Virus record (IMG/VR): IMGVR_UViG_3300031722_000051
Coordinates: 1 to 49,070 of that record
Strand: one strand, 5' to 3'
DNA from: a virus
Length of the DNA: 49,070 nucleotides
Translations under genes and position numbers: made by a program
Notes under the pieces: model-generated
Told to the model about the DNA's origin: nothing
The model's input: only the letters and a program-made list of their open reading frames with translations
Database searches by the model: none
Shown here: piece by piece, positions 1 to 9,268 of the stretch
How the letters are laid out: every line of letters starts with the position of its first letter
How positions within the stretch are numbered: position 1 is the first letter of the stretch

Positions 1-1
1 T

Positions 2-3000
2 ACAGAATTCAACCAGACCTTAGGCGAAGAGATGGGTTGGGAATTAGCAGCTAAGGAATTCTTGACCTGGACTGAGCAGGGTTGGGCCGAAGGCAACGTG
101 ATCGTACTATCGCCAGTCGCAAGCACTATCAACGTAAATTACGCCGGCGCTGTAGTAGACGAAGTAGCTAATCTGCCTCTAGGCTCTAAGATTCTCGACG
201 TAGGATTCAATACAGTCCACTCGAGCAGATTCAACATCATCCGTGAAGGAGCAACATTCTCCTTGTCGACTGAGGCAGAAATCTCGATCGGATTGCTAGA
301 TCTTAACCTAGTCCAATACGAGCACGTCTTAGTGTTTGACAATACGACTATGTTCAACGACATTATCTACAAGCCGTCCTTAGGCAATAGACAATATCGA
401 TTAAAGCTAATTGGCAATAAGACTGCCTCCTGGAATGGACAACTGTCGGCCCCTGGCTTCGTATTCAACAACAACGTGATCGACTCGTGGAATCCGGGGC
501 AAGATTACAAGAAAGGCGAATTAGTCACTTACAAGTCAACGATTTATACTGCGTTGCAGGTGATTATCGCCGCCGATACATTTGTTTACTCTCAGTGGCA
601 ACAAGTAGAAAAAGATTCAATAAAGTCTGGCATGCTGCCTAACTTCGCGTATAACGCTAAGAAGTTCGAAAACATGTATGACGTCGATAATCAGATTCTG
701 GACCAAAACATCAACGCATTTAGTAACGGACTGCTCGGATATAGAGAGCGTTCGTACTTATCTGATTTAAGTGTTAATCCGACGTCACAAGCTAAATTCT
801 ATCAAGGGTATATTCGTGACAAAGGAACTAAGGATGCAATTGATGCATTAAGCTCTGCAACGTTTAACAATTTGAGTGGTAATGTTCAGTTCAACGAGGA
901 GTGGGCATTTAGGGTGGGCGAATACGGTGCTACCGGAAGTAACCAATATGTTGAAGTTCAGCTAATGGACCACAAATTTATTTACAATCCGATTGCGATC
1001 AGCTTTTTAACTCCGGGCGATAGTGTTGATATTGAGGTTGTCCCGATGTACAAGGACACGCTGTATAAGAAGACACTGTCATTTAAACCTAGCATTTTTG
1101 CAATTCGAAATAACGATTCGATATACGAGAATGACATTAGGACTGCCGGCTTCGTAAACGTAAATGATATCGATGCAACAATATTTGATATTAGCAATGC
1201 GTCTGCTAGCAATTTGTTAATACCACAAATCCACAGCGGATTCAAACTTTGGGTTGCTAAAGATGCAAACAAAGAATGGAACGTATTCCGCATCGACGAG
1301 ACTGGCTTATTAGTAACAGATATTTCTTATATGCTTGATGGCCTAGCAGCATTTACTACCTCATCAGTGCATCAGTTTGTAATAGGCGATTTTATTGCAG
1401 TACGAAACTTTTCTACTGTAGCAGACGGTTTTTACGTAGTTCAGAGCGTAGTAGATAATAACACTGTGTTGGTTAGTATTTCAACAGCATTTGAAACTGT
1501 GTTATTGGACACCCCGATTATTTCTGGGAACGGTACTATATTCAAGTTGCAAAGTGCTCGATTTGACTCTATTGAAGCATTAGTTCAATACACCCCAAAT
1601 TTTGGTTGGAGGACTACTGACAAGGCTTGGATTGACGACGGAGTATCGTGGAAGGTGTTAGCTAAGACTGAGCCGTGGACGTACAATTATTCATTGCCTG
1701 GCTTAATTGATCCTAACCCGTCTGAATCGTATTACGGAAAACAAGTAGCAGTGAGCCGCGACGGCCGAATTGTATTCGCCACGGCTCCGGGAGAGACTAA
1801 TAACAGCGTTAAGGTGGTAGTACGATTAGCTAATGGCAACTTCGAAAGTTCTGTCGGGGTGTCAACGAATTACGGCAGCGACGTAACAATAGGAAATACA
1901 TTAGCAGTTAGCGATCAGTTATTAGCAGTTTCGTCAGAGGATGTTGCAAACACAGTTAATCAGGTTCTGCTATACCGTCTCGACGGTGCATCTATTGTGT
2001 TAGACCGCAGAGAGGTCCTTGGTCAAGAAGTTGTTACTGACACAATTGTATCGGAACCAGTAGCATCTTTCGGAGCAGCTATTGCAATCTCTGCAGATAG
2101 CAAGAGATTGTTTGTATCTGCGCCAGCAGTTAAGAAGGTGTATTGCTATGATATCGGATACGTTCAGGACGTTCTTACTAAGAAATGGTCCATAACGGTA
2201 TCGTCACCTGCTCTAGAAATTAGCACGTCATTGCCTGGATTCCCTGTAGGTGATTCTTCTGGATTCGGAAATGCGATCAGCACTAACAATGATGGATCGA
2301 TTCTGGTTGTTGGCGCGTCTCGGACCAATCTGTCTGCGCCCGGTGCAGGAGCAGTCTACTCGTTCAGGTGGGAAAATAATCACTTTGTTGCATTGCCAAG
2401 AATAGTAGCACCAGTAGTCACAATAGGTGGCAAATTCGGTGCTTCAGTGCAATTACGCCAAAACGGTAACGAGATTATTGTAGGAGCGCCAAACATTAGC
2501 GTACCGGGGTATAAGCACGGTATGGTGTTTAGATTCATCTTTAAGAAAGGTGTTGTATCAACAAACCCGGCTCTGCAAATTGACCACTATGACCTAGTAC
2601 AGACGATTCGAAAACCGTCCGATAAATTCGACGAACGGTTCGGTACTGCAATAGCCGCAGATGACAATACAAATTCTATCTTGATATCTAGTCAAGGTGC
2701 ATATTCGATGAACGATACTGTGATTGATGATACGCTGCTGACTTTGGACGGCAACAGCACAATCATTGTTGATCGTGTTCGCGACGCCGGTGCAGTTTAT
2801 GTGTATGACCTAGTGAACGGCACCTCAACTGAACAATATTGTTTTGCCCAGGCATTAGCATCAGCTAATTCTGCTCCGGGAGATAATTTCGGACAAGCTG
2901 TTGCTCTGCGTAACGGAATTGCGATTGTTGGCGCTCCAAACAATGCATATTACGACAACGACGATAATCTAGTCAACGACATCGTAAATGCTGGCGCAGT

Positions 3001-6000
3001 ATTATGGTTCGAAAATGCTACTCAGTCTGCAAGCTGGCAGGTAATCCGCCAGGAACAACCTACTGTTGATTTAGACAATGTAACGAGACTATATCTATAC
3101 GACCGTAAGAGCCAGACCATTCTTACTAATCTCGATTACATCGATCCAGTCAAAGGTAAAATTCTAGGACTTGCTGATCAAGACATCTCCTTTAAGACTA
3201 CGTTTGACCCGGCAGTCTACAATGCAGGTAATCCTACTACAGCAACTATCGATTCTGGATTCTATTGGGCAGCAGAGCACATCGGTAAGGTGTGGTGGAA
3301 CCTAGATTTAGTTTGCTTCATTGATTATGAACAAGATTCTGTAGCATATCGAAATAACCATTGGGGGCGTCAGTTCCCTGGCTCAACGATCGAGGTGTTA
3401 GAATGGGTTGAGAGTAGCGTATTACCGTCGCAGTATGCTGGTCCAGGAGTCGCAAAACACGCTAACAACAGTGCCTATGTGACCCACAATGTGGTTGATC
3501 CGTTCACTGGCATAGTTCAAGTGAAATTTTACTTCTGGGTTGCTGACAAGACTACAGTTCCACCAGTGCCAGGTCGTCGAACCAGCGTGGCTTCTATTGC
3601 GAATATGATCGCCTATCCAGAAGAACAAAATATTCCGTATGCTGCTATTCTGCAAAGTAATTCGATTTCGTTGTTTAATTCTGAATCGTACATTTCTGCA
3701 GACGACACTATCCTGCACATTGACTATTCGTTGCTTGCAGACGACAATGTCATACACAACGAATACGAGCTAGTCGCCGAAGGATCTGATAACGCCATTA
3801 TCCCAACTAAGATCAACAACAAATTAGTTGACAGCCTGGCTGGTTCTGATAAATTTGGCAATCAAGTGCCAGATTATTCGTTACCGGCCGCCGAATGCTA
3901 TGGCATCGGAATTCGTCCACGCCAGTCGATGATTGTTAATCGCTTGGCCGCTGTTAAAAACCTATGCCAGTTCTGTAACGACGTATTCTTGACTGTGCCG
4001 GTTGTAGAAGAATTTGATCTGACCTCGTTGTACCAGTCTGAATTACCACCTGCTGCTACCGCGACGTTTAAGTTAGATCCTAAAGATCCAAACAGTGAAG
4101 ATGTCTTGTATTGGAACGTCAAAGTTGACACGCTAGCAGAACGGTCATACTATGATCCTGCCCTACTTCAAGTAGGCGAACGGATCTTAGTGATGTATGA
4201 CACTGATTATAACAATCAGTGGGCAATCTACACGATCAACGGTGATAAGACTTTCTCGCTATACTCAACTCAAAGTTACTACACTCCAGATTATTGGGAG
4301 AAGATTGATTGGTACGATGCAACTTATAATCCTACAATCAAGCCGACATACACTGTGCCGACCTACAAAGATATTTCGAAGCTAACGTTGAAGAAAGATA
4401 ATTCGATCCGGGTTACTAACAACGGTGATGGACGATTTGCAATCTATCGAGTTAATGCTAATGGCACCTTATCATTAGTTGGGGTACAAGAAGGCACAAT
4501 CAGATTGACGGACTCGTTATGGGCGCATGGTACTCATAGTATTGGGTTCGGCAATGATAACTTCGACACTGTGAAGTTTGACATGAATCCAGACCTTGAG
4601 TTACGCATCATACTGAATGCGATCAAAAATGACATATTCACTGGCACGTTAGACGGGCAGTATAACAGGATGTTCTTTATGCTGCTAAATTACATCCTGT
4701 CAGAACAACGTATGGTAGATTGGGCATTTAAGACTAGCTTTGTTTCGATCCTTCACAAGTTGCGTCGTCTCGAACAGTATCCAAACTACATCAAGGATAA
4801 CCAATCGTATTACGAAGATTACATCAACGAGGTTAAGCCGTACCGCACTAAGATTCGTGAATACATTATTGACTACGAAGGGCTTGATAATGCAGACTTG
4901 TACCCGACAGATTTTGATCTACCGTCGTATTACGATACTGATCTTGCGTCGTGGCGTAGCCCGAATGGAGAACATGCCCGAGATGACGTGCTGCTTGCTA
5001 CTGATCCAAGATACACTGCATGGGTTCAAAATCATGGCTATCGAATCGAATCAATTGTAGTTACAAATGCTGGATTCGGCTACACAATGGAATCGATTGT
5101 AGACACAGACGAAAATGCGCCACCAATGCCTGTTACAGGTCAACGGTTAGGTCCAAGAGTCACAGTGTGGACAAACGATGTACAAGATAAGACCGCAGAT
5201 CTTGAGGCGGTAGTAGATTTCTACACCGGCAGCGTCTTAAAGGTTATTGTTCATAATCCGGGACAGGTCCACTTCTCTACTCCGACGATTAGGATTGAGG
5301 GTGATGGCGTCTATCCTACCGGACCACAATTCGGCCTGAACCAAGGAAAGCAATCGTGCGTTCTCTATCCAAAACTTGTGAATGCTACAGTGCGTTCTTT
5401 CGACACTACTATGAAATTTGATAGAATCACTTATACATCACCAGTTAAACAATGGTCAAAGAATATGCTGTTACTGCGCACCGATATCGTTTCATACCAG
5501 AGTAAGGCTTACTCAGTCAACTCGACATCGTGGTTATCAAATACGGTATTTACTCGAGGAACAGTCATAAGCTATGGCGATGATCTATATTTTGTAACAG
5601 ACAACATCACGACCGGGAATATGTTTGACAGTGTCGGTATCGAACCGTTCTCGACTGGAACATTCTTCTTACCTGATAATTACACTGTGCTTGATGATTC
5701 GTCTTTAGCGAATGCAGCAGATAGAGCAATGGCTCTATATACTCCGTCTATTGGAATGCCACCTAAGGAATTAGCAAGATTGTTTGCGGGTATCGAATAT
5801 CCGGGGAACACAGTAGATGGCAGCAAATATGTCGACGATATCGAATTAGATACTAACATCCAATCATTCTATAACGATATTGAATTAGGCACGCGGCCAG
5901 AGGATATAGATATTGACGGCGGTGCATATATTGATGTGTTTAGCAGTCACGCTCCGGAAGAGTTAGTGCCGGGACGAATCTACGACACGTTAGATATTCA

Positions 6001-6778
6001 GGTATTTACGGTGAACACAGACGACTACTCTGATACTCCGATCGGGTATCGTGTGTCTAAGACTATGGCAAATGAGGCTGTAACTACTTTCCATGAAGAA
6101 GATCCAATTAGCCACGAGTTAACGTCACACTCACTGTTTGACAGCAACAATTCTGAAATTTGGCAGGCAGGGATTGAATATTACAAATACACTATTGTGA
6201 TAAATCCATTTGACGGAAGAAGATATTCGGTTCATCCAAGTAACGGAGAAATAGTTTTATCTCCATCGGCTGAATTTAATGTTATTGATTATATGCTGTT
6301 TACTGTAGAGAAGCCAACACTATTTGACCAACATGAAGAAGCATGGGAGTATCGCAGAATATCCGACGATGCATCAACAGCATTAGTGATGGATTTAGGA
6401 ATTAACGACGAAGTGATTTACGTTAGCGATGTAACTAAGCTACCAGTGCCAAATACTAATCTGACACAACCTGGCGTGATTTACATCAACGGCGAGAAAC
6501 TTACCTACTACACTGTTGACGTAACTACTAATTCGTTAGGTCAGATTCGTCGTGGTGTATGGGGTACAGGAGCGCCATTAGTTCACTTAGCAGGAACCAG
6601 GGTAGTAGATGCTGGACGTAACCAGAAAATTCCGGGCGATACAACTTACAACTCGTGGTTACGTGCAGGAACATTAACTCCGGTGTATGGTGATGGCTTA
6701 CGTGCTGGAGCAACCGAACAGTCGTTGTTCTTAATGGAACGCCCGTCGTATCTCCCAGTAATTAACAGTCAATCATAA
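2..6778 (+). CDS. Very large virion structural protein (tail/baseplate-associated), 5' partial
   Basis: The reading frame is open from base 2, ahead of the first ATG at 32, and reads through without a start context, so the true start lies before the window. At least 2,250 residues are visible. Residues ~570-990 (from the ATG at 32) contain six or more FG-GAP-like blades: an FG-x-A-[IV] core followed by a hydrophobic strand ending in V-x-A-P or V-G-A-[PS], as in ASFGAAIAIS, GFGNAIS, KFGASVQL, RFGTAIA and NFGQAVAL. This suggests an integrin-type beta-propeller. The C-terminus has an RRG-x-W-G-T-G, then GTRV, then QKIPG pattern that I recall from huge structural proteins of T4-like cyanophages. 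It is followed by virion and fibre genes. A role in tail or baseplate adhesion is inferred; no enzymatic motif was seen. Confidence 0.85.
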   Translation, partial: TEFNQTLGEEMGWELAAKEFLTWTEQGWAEGNVIVLSPVASTINVNYAGAVVDEVANLPLGSKILDVGFNTVHSSRFNIIREGATFSLSTEAEISIGLLDLNLVQYEHVLVFDNTTMFNDIIYKPSLGNRQYRLKLIGNKTASWNGQLSAPGFVFNNNVIDSWNPGQDYKKGELVTYKSTIYTALQVIIAADTFVYSQWQQVEKDSIKSGMLPNFAYNAKKFENMYDVDNQILDQNINAFSNGLLGYRERSYLSDLSVNPTSQAKFYQGYIRDKGTKDAIDALSSATFNNLSGNVQFNEEWAFRVGEYGATGSNQYVEVQLMDHKFIYNPIAISFLTPGDSVDIEVVPMYKDTLYKKTLSFKPSIFAIRNNDSIYENDIRTAGFVNVNDIDATIFDISNASASNLLIPQIHSGFKLWVAKDANKEWNVFRIDETGLLVTDISYMLDGLAAFTTSSVHQFVIGDFIAVRNFSTVADGFYVVQSVVDNNTVLVSISTAFETVLLDTPIISGNGTIFKLQSARFDSIEALVQYTPNFGWRTTDKAWIDDGVSWKVLAKTEPWTYNYSLPGLIDPNPSESYYGKQVAVSRDGRIVFATAPGETNNSVKVVVRLANGNFESSVGVSTNYGSDVTIGNTLAVSDQLLAVSSEDVANTVNQVLLYRLDGASIVLDRREVLGQEVVTDTIVSEPVASFGAAIAISADSKRLFVSAPAVKKVYCYDIGYVQDVLTKKWSITVSSPALEISTSLPGFPVGDSSGFGNAISTNNDGSILVVGASRTNLSAPGAGAVYSFRWENNHFVALPRIVAPVVTIGGKFGASVQLRQNGNEIIVGAPNISVPGYKHGMVFRFIFKKGVVSTNPALQIDHYDLVQTIRKPSDKFDERFGTAIAADDNTNSILISSQGAYSMNDTVIDDTLLTLDGNSTIIVDRVRDAGAVYVYDLVNGTSTEQYCFAQALASANSAPGDNFGQAVALRNGIAIVGAPNNAYYDNDDNLVNDIVNAGAVLWFENATQSASWQVIRQEQPTVDLDNVTRLYLYDRKSQTILTNLDYIDPVKGKILGLADQDISFKTTFDPAVYNAGNPTTATIDSGFYWAAEHIGKVWWNLDLVCFIDYEQDSVAYRNNHWGRQFPGSTIEVLEWVESSVLPSQYAGPGVAKHANNSAYVTHNVVDPFTGIVQVKFYFWVADKTTVPPVPGRRTSVASIANMIAYPEEQNIPYAAILQSNSISLFNSESYISADDTILHIDYSLLADDNVIHNEYELVAEGSDNAIIPTKINNKLVDSLAGSDKFGNQVPDYSLPAAECYGIGIRPRQSMIVNRLAAVKNLCQFCNDVFLTVPVVEEFDLTSLYQSELPPAATATFKLDPKDPNSEDVLYWNVKVDTLAERSYYDPALLQVGERILVMYDTDYNNQWAIYTINGDKTFSLYSTQSYYTPDYWEKIDWYDATYNPTIKPTYTVPTYKDISKLTLKKDNSIRVTNNGDGRFAIYRVNANGTLSLVGVQEGTIRLTDSLWAHGTHSIGFGNDNFDTVKFDMNPDLELRIILNAIKNDIFTGTLDGQYNRMFFMLLNYILSEQRMVDWAFKTSFVSILHKLRRLEQYPNYIKDNQSYYEDYINEVKPYRTKIREYIIDYEGLDNADLYPTDFDLPSYYDTDLASWRSPNGEHARDDVLLATDPRYTAWVQNHGYRIESIVVTNAGFGYTMESIVDTDENAPPMPVTGQRLGPRVTVWTNDVQDKTADLEAVVDFYTGSVLKVIVHNPGQVHFSTPTIRIEGDGVYPTGPQFGLNQGKQSCVLYPKLVNATVRSFDTTMKFDRITYTSPVKQWSKNMLLLRTDIVSYQSKAYSVNSTSWLSNTVFTRGTVISYGDDLYFVTDNITTGNMFDSVGIEPFSTGTFFLPDNYTVLDDSSLANAADRAMALYTPSIGMPPKELARLFAGIEYPGNTVDGSKYVDDIELDTNIQSFYNDIELGTRPEDIDIDGGAYIDVFSSHAPEELVPGRIYDTLDIQVFTVNTDDYSDTPIGYRVSKTMANEAVTTFHEEDPISHELTSHSLFDSNNSEIWQAGIEYYKYTIVINPFDGRRYSVHPSNGEIVLSPSAEFNVIDYMLFTVEKPTLFDQHEEAWEYRRISDDASTALVMDLGINDEVIYVSDVTKLPVPNTNLTQPGVIYINGEKLTYYTVDVTTNSLGQIRRGVWGTGAPLVHLAGTRVVDAGRNQKIPGDTTYNSWLRAGTLTPVYGDGLRAGATEQSLFLMERPSYLPVINSQS

Positions 6779-6799
6779 TAAGCATTGATTTACAGGACT

Positions 6800-6807
6800 G
6801 ATAAATA
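6800..6807 (+). promoter_or_regulatory. T4-type late promoter-like octamer
   Basis: GATAAATA matches the TATAAATA/NATAAATA late promoter core of T4-like phages at seven of eight positions, with the first base free in cyanophages. It lies between the giant structural gene and the next virion gene. By T4 geometry, transcription would begin about 6 bases downstream, almost exactly on the ATG at 6812. It is a single short motif, so support is moderate. Confidence 0.5.
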
Positions 6808-6811
6808 ACAT

Positions 6812-6964
6812 ATGGACTCTATCAAATTGGAAAAACAACAGCTAACAGAAGTGGTTCCGGCAAAAGACAAAATGCCGGACGAGCTACCTAGCCTTCATAT
6901 CGAGGCGAAATTTAAGATCTCTGACCCTGAATCAGGGGAGGTAATCGTTGAGGGACGAAGTTAA
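6812..6964 (+). CDS. 50-residue ORF resembling the N-terminus of the next virion protein
   Basis: This short acidic ORF starts ATG GAC TCT and ends TAA one base before the next gene's ATG. Residues ~28-47 (IEAKFKISDPESGEVIVEG) align with residues ~9-27 of the downstream protein (VEGFVKITDATTGEILVDKK), sharing K-I-[ST]-D, G-E-[VI] and a following V. It could be a partial duplication or a small protein from the same family. Only a weak AGGA at 15 bases is present upstream, and the late-promoter-like octamer would place the transcript start on this ATG. Translation is therefore uncertain, and it may be a leader remnant. Confidence 0.5.
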   Translation: MDSIKLEKQQLTEVVPAKDKMPDELPSLHIEAKFKISDPESGEVIVEGRS

Positions 6965-6965
6965 G

Positions 6966-7580
6966 ATGACACACATAAATCTCGGTATTAAAGTAGAAGG
7001 CTTTGTTAAAATCACTGACGCTACCACTGGCGAAATTCTTGTCGATAAGAAGAATGCGATCCATTATGAAAACTTCTCAGAAGCGTTAGCTTGGGGTGTG
7101 TCTAATAAGGGCGAGAAGACCATCTACGAGATGCACTTTGGTAATGGCGGAACAAGCATTGACCCAACCGGGGTTATCGCTTATCTACCACCAAACTCAA
7201 CAGGGCAGAACGCTGACCTGTATTCTCCCACCTATTACAAAAGTATTGACAATACGAGCCTAGCAAACAATAACCCTCTCAACAACAAAATAGAAATTCG
7301 ACATACTCCAGGAACAGTCTACACTGATATCTTAGTGTCGTGCTTGCTAGACTACGGTGAGCCAGACGACCAGGCAGCGTTTGACAACAGTCAGAATCTT
7401 AGTGGCCAGTATGTTTTTGACGAGCTAGGGCTGAAGGGCTATGTGCCAGGATTGCCGGGGACAGGTAAACTTCTAACCCACGTGATCTTCCACCCGGTGC
7501 AGAAATCATTGAATCGTCTCATACAGATAGATTACACTGTGCGGATTTCGGCCTTAACAAATATTTCGAGTGCAGGATAA
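6966..7580 (+). CDS. Conserved T4-like virion protein
   Basis: A 204-residue protein. ATG 6966 is preferred over the upstream TTG at 6948 because it has GAGG about 13 bases upstream and gives the N-terminus MTHINLGIKVEG. The stretches VKITDATTGEILV, NAIHYENFSEAL, FGNGGT and VIFHPVQKSLNRLIQIDYT resemble, from memory, a conserved virion protein of T4-like cyanophages found next to the giant tail protein. No enzymatic motif or signal peptide is visible. Its position between the giant structural protein and the fibre paralogues supports a structural role. The precise location in the virion is unknown. Confidence 0.75.
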   Translation: MTHINLGIKVEGFVKITDATTGEILVDKKNAIHYENFSEALAWGVSNKGEKTIYEMHFGNGGTSIDPTGVIAYLPPNSTGQNADLYSPTYYKSIDNTSLANNNPLNNKIEIRHTPGTVYTDILVSCLLDYGEPDDQAAFDNSQNLSGQYVFDELGLKGYVPGLPGTGKLLTHVIFHPVQKSLNRLIQIDYTVRISALTNISSAG

Positions 7581-7583
7581 TCT

Positions 7584-9254
7584 ATGGCGGCTTATACAAT
7601 CTCCCACACAGACGGCACCGTCTACACTATCTTGGGCGAGGGCATTGCAGACACGAGTCTTGGCATTGCTCTACTCGGGCAGAATTATCACAACTATGGC
7701 CAGCTGATTGCGAATAACTTCCTCCAGCTCTTAGAGAATCAGTCCAACGCCACCCAACCGATCAATCCACAGCAGGGCCAGCTCTGGTGGAATTCTGAGA
7801 AGAAGGTGCTGTCGGTATTTGATGGCGCCCGTTTCAAGCCAGTCTCATCGTCTAACGTGGGGACCACTACGCCAGTACAGCCGAAAGAAGGAGACCAATG
7901 GTGGGATACCTCTACGAACCAGCTGAAGGTGTATGACACTGACAACTGGGTCATCGTTGGCCCACTCTATCAGAAAGGTCAGCTCTTCTCCGGTATGCTA
8001 CCTTCAGTCGTCGCCGACACTAATGGCGTCCTTCACACTATCGCTACCATCCAGCTCGACGGCGAGACCACGATGATAGTGAGCAAAGATCCAACATTCA
8101 ACCTACCACAGGGTTACGAGATCAAAGGCATCTCCACTCTGAACCCTGGCCTTACACTCACGCCTAATACCATTGTAACAGGAACGAGTCTAAATTCCAA
8201 CCAACTCGGTGGAATCCCAGCCGACCAGTATCTCCTGAAAAACGCTGCAACGTCGACTATCTCTGGTGACCTGTATGCCACTGGCGCTAACGGTATCACG
8301 ATTGGTACCGGCAACGTCTTGAACATTGCTAAGGATAACGCAGGCAACTTTAACGCGATTGCAACTGGTGGGAATATCACACTCCAGGTCGGATCATCTA
8401 TTTTTAGCGTCAACACCAACAGCACCGTTACGGTGCAGAACGATCCTACAGTTCCTAAATCCGTCGCGAACAAATGGTATGTGGATCGTGTTATTGGGAT
8501 CGTCGATACTAACCTTCGGACTTATATTGATCAGCAAGACAGCGCCATTGTTGCTGGCTCGCCTATTTCGACCCTAGCTGGATTATCGTCTGCTATAGGC
8601 AACGATGCTAACTATTCGATTAACGTAACTTCAGCAATCAATCAACGAGCACCGACACTGAGCCCAGTATTTACTGGAACTCCGCGCGCCCCAACACCAT
8701 TACCTGATGATTCGTCTACAAGATTAGCGACTACCGAGTTTGTGAAGCTTGCAACCTCTGCGTTCGATTCAAGCTTAATCGCCGGAGATATCATCCCGAC
8801 AGTCGACGGATTGTTTAATGTTGGGTCAGTAACTAAGTCGTTCAAATACTTTTACGGCACAGCAATCCACGCTGCCTACGCTGACCTTGCTGAGATTTAT
8901 TCTTCAGATGGAGTGTATAGCCCGGGAACAGTGATGGTCTTTGGAGGTGCAGCCGAAATCACAGTTAGTGATACGTTGTGTGACTCGAGGATTGCTGGGG
9001 TGATTTCAACAGACCCGGGTTACGTAATGAATGCAAAATCAAAAGGGCAGACTGTGGCGCTAACTGGTAAGGTACCGTGTAAGGTCGTTGGCCCAGTAAA
9101 GAAGGGTGACATTCTGGTAAATTCAAAATTTGCCGGGGTAGCCACAGTGTTAAGCAACAACTCCTGGATTCCAGGATGCGTAATTGGGAAGAGTTTAGAA
9201 GACAATAACGGCGAAAACATTCGTGATGTAATGATAGCAGTTGGCAGATTTTAG
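7584..9254 (+). CDS. Fibre-like protein A with G2-like C-terminal domain
   Basis: A 556-residue protein, first of three paralogues in a row. The N-terminal ~130 residues hold two WW repeats (GQLWW then VFDGARF; GDQWWDTSTNQLKVYD then NWVIVGP). The middle is Ser/Thr/Asn-rich and has NKWYVDR and TPRAPTP-type spacers typical of fibre shafts. The C-terminal ~125 residues carry AAYADLAEIYSSDGVYSPGT, then a GVISTDP strand, GKVPCKVVGPVKKGDILV and VIGKSLED. That pattern resembles intramolecular-chaperone/autoproteolytic (Peptidase_G2-like) ends of phage appendages. Cleavage is not demonstrable here. SD is AGGAT before ATG 7584. The first ~800 bases look more GC-rich than the rest. Confidence 0.75.
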   Translation: MAAYTISHTDGTVYTILGEGIADTSLGIALLGQNYHNYGQLIANNFLQLLENQSNATQPINPQQGQLWWNSEKKVLSVFDGARFKPVSSSNVGTTTPVQPKEGDQWWDTSTNQLKVYDTDNWVIVGPLYQKGQLFSGMLPSVVADTNGVLHTIATIQLDGETTMIVSKDPTFNLPQGYEIKGISTLNPGLTLTPNTIVTGTSLNSNQLGGIPADQYLLKNAATSTISGDLYATGANGITIGTGNVLNIAKDNAGNFNAIATGGNITLQVGSSIFSVNTNSTVTVQNDPTVPKSVANKWYVDRVIGIVDTNLRTYIDQQDSAIVAGSPISTLAGLSSAIGNDANYSINVTSAINQRAPTLSPVFTGTPRAPTPLPDDSSTRLATTEFVKLATSAFDSSLIAGDIIPTVDGLFNVGSVTKSFKYFYGTAIHAAYADLAEIYSSDGVYSPGTVMVFGGAAEITVSDTLCDSRIAGVISTDPGYVMNAKSKGQTVALTGKVPCKVVGPVKKGDILVNSKFAGVATVLSNNSWIPGCVIGKSLEDNNGENIRDVMIAVGRF

Positions 9255-9268
9255 GATTAGGACGAACA

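Noticed and set aside
6948-6968. Programmed frameshift joining the 50-residue ORF to the next virion protein
   Set aside because: There is no slippery heptamer before the stop, and the downstream gene has its own ATG and ribosome-binding site; the shared segment would be duplicated in the fusion.
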